12,277 nucleotides of DNA from NCBI GenBank assembly GCA_937124495.1, contig CAKZKZ010000213.1, positions 1 through 12,277 on the forward strand, in the 5' to 3' direction. The notes beneath the pieces were generated by a model. It made no database searches, was not told the origin of the DNA, and saw nothing but the letters and a program-made list of their open reading frames with translations. The translations under genes and the position numbers were made by a program. Of this stretch, positions 11,771 to 12,277 are shown one piece after another (positions within the stretch are counted from its first letter, which is position 1; the number at the start of each line of letters is the position of its first letter). This DNA comes from an uncultured Dokdonia sp. Its GTDB lineage: Bacteria; Bacteroidota; Bacteroidia; Flavobacteriales; Flavobacteriaceae.

Positions 11771-12007
11771 TAATGCATAACATATCCATGCAATTTTAAA
11801 AACAAGGCATACGAAGCCTTACACCCAAAATAGGGTTACGTGTGGTGATTTGAAAAAAATGGTAGGCCTGACTACGTCAACATATCCCCTTATGAGTCAG
11901 TCCTGAGTGTGTGGTGTTTTTTGGTTTGAAAATAGGATGTAGTGGTGCTATCTATTTTCAATATTCATAGTGTCATCTTATGGTGAACTCAGCCTATTAT
12001 AGTGCCA

Positions 12008-12045
12008 AATTTTTATTAAAATCACAGCGCAATTTTTATTAAAAT
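12008..12045. repeat. 15-base direct repeat AATTTTTATTAAAAT
   Basis: AATTTTTATTAAAAT occurs at 12008-12022 and again at 12031-12045, exactly 23 bases apart. The spacer CACAGCGC is GC-rich in contrast. Two spaced identical AT-rich sites may be protein-binding sites two helical turns apart, or a small local duplication. Confidence 0.6.
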
Positions 12046-12189
12046 ATTTCGTTTTTTATGAGCAGTTTTTCTTTAAAAACTCCTTATATAAAAAACTCTT
12101 CTTTTATAGTTAAATCACCAAGGATAACATTGAGAACCAACGCACCACAGAAAATGCCCAACGCATCCGTAAAGTGACTTAACTATAGT

Positions 12190-12213
12190 ACTATATAACG
12201 TACGTTGTATAGT
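12190..12213. promoter_or_regulatory. 24-base near-perfect palindrome, possible operator
   Basis: ACTATATAACGT (12190-12201) and ACGTTGTATAGT (12202-12213) are inverse copies with one mismatch, without spacer. A smaller palindrome ACTATAGT (12182-12189) precedes it directly. This is the size and symmetry of a dimeric repressor site, and may belong to a gene beyond the window. Alternatively it is only a hairpin; TTATTTCTT follows. Confidence 0.4.
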
Positions 12214-12277
12214 AATTATTTCTTGTCCCGACATATATTTACATATCAGAGACACAATCTCGAGATACATTATATAT

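Larger units (their letters stand above)
11771..12277. other. Gene-free right end with several repeats
   Basis: No reading frame here is convincing in length or composition. Seen structures: hairpin AAGGC (11804-11808) / GCCTT (11816-11820); GTGTGGTG at 11840-11847 and 11909-11916, each followed by TTTGAAAA (11849 and 11925); TTACGTGTGGTGATT (11836-11850), which is an inverse copy (13 of 15 bases) of 11660-11674; a 15-base direct repeat at 12008 and 12031; and a palindrome at 12190-12213. The next gene probably begins outside the window. Confidence 0.5.

Noticed and set aside
12115..12180. Short protein-like frames on both strands (plus: ITKDNIENQRTTENAQRIRKVT region in pieces; minus: TDALGIFCGALVLNVILGD)
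   Set aside because: Each is under 35 codons, closed by stops on both sides and without a start codon. The double CCAACGCA (12138 and 12153 area) explains the apparent regularity. Could be a gene remnant, but cannot be supported.

Overview
The window looks like chromosomal DNA of a marine-type member of the Bacteroidetes, family Flavobacteriaceae. The signs are the AT-rich, Lys/Asn/Ile/Glu-rich coding style, the lack of Shine-Dalgarno sites before most genes, a promoter of the Bacteroidetes TTG / TAnnTTTG type before era, a soluble-type malate:quinone oxidoreductase, and many short palindromic intergenic repeats of a kind I remember from flavobacterial genomes. The 16-bp palindrome TGCTTTCGCGAAAGCA and its relatives recall Dokdonia-like genomes, but that is memory and not a check. 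No tRNA, rRNA, CRISPR array or complete mobile element was found.

Layout. Bases 1-1767 hold the 3' part of a large parallel beta-helix protein, open at the left edge and closed by a strong hairpin terminator. Bases 1842-2470 are mostly non-coding. They carry a 32-codon ORF with a Gly-Gly leader look (2077-2175) behind a possible RNA pseudoknot, a REP-like palindrome, and a degenerate second copy of the 3' tail of the next gene. On the minus strand follow a SpoU/TrmH-family RNA methyltransferase (2471-3013) and the GTPase Era (3090-3977). A plus-strand two-helix membrane protein (4204-4770) converges on a minus-strand pair: a second, shorter SpoU-type methyltransferase (4867-5328) and a CPA1 Na+/H+ antiporter (5362-6612). 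A 39-codon ORF sits ahead of the antiporter, divergent from mqo (6842-8329).

After a repeat-filled 350-base gap comes an AhpD-like CxxC protein on the minus strand (8681-9286). It is divergent from an ECF-type sigma factor (9445-9930) that is followed after 4 bases by a four-helix membrane protein (9935-10534), probably its partner or anti-sigma factor. A single-domain amidase_3 lytic enzyme without signal peptide (10784-11377, minus) is preceded by a broken-looking small ORF with an in-frame TGA. The last 700 bases have no convincing gene, but hold a dense set of inverted and direct repeats, including a 170-base structured element that ends in a T-run and may be a small RNA.

Together the recognised genes are household functions (ribosome assembly, RNA modification, malate oxidation into the quinone pool, ion homeostasis, peroxide defence, one stress-type sigma module) plus one surface or secreted beta-helix protein. 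No defence or biosynthetic system is complete here. The least explained parts are the small Gly-Gly ORF with its leader (2015-2175), the duplicated methyltransferase tail (2355-2511) and the right end (11394-12277).
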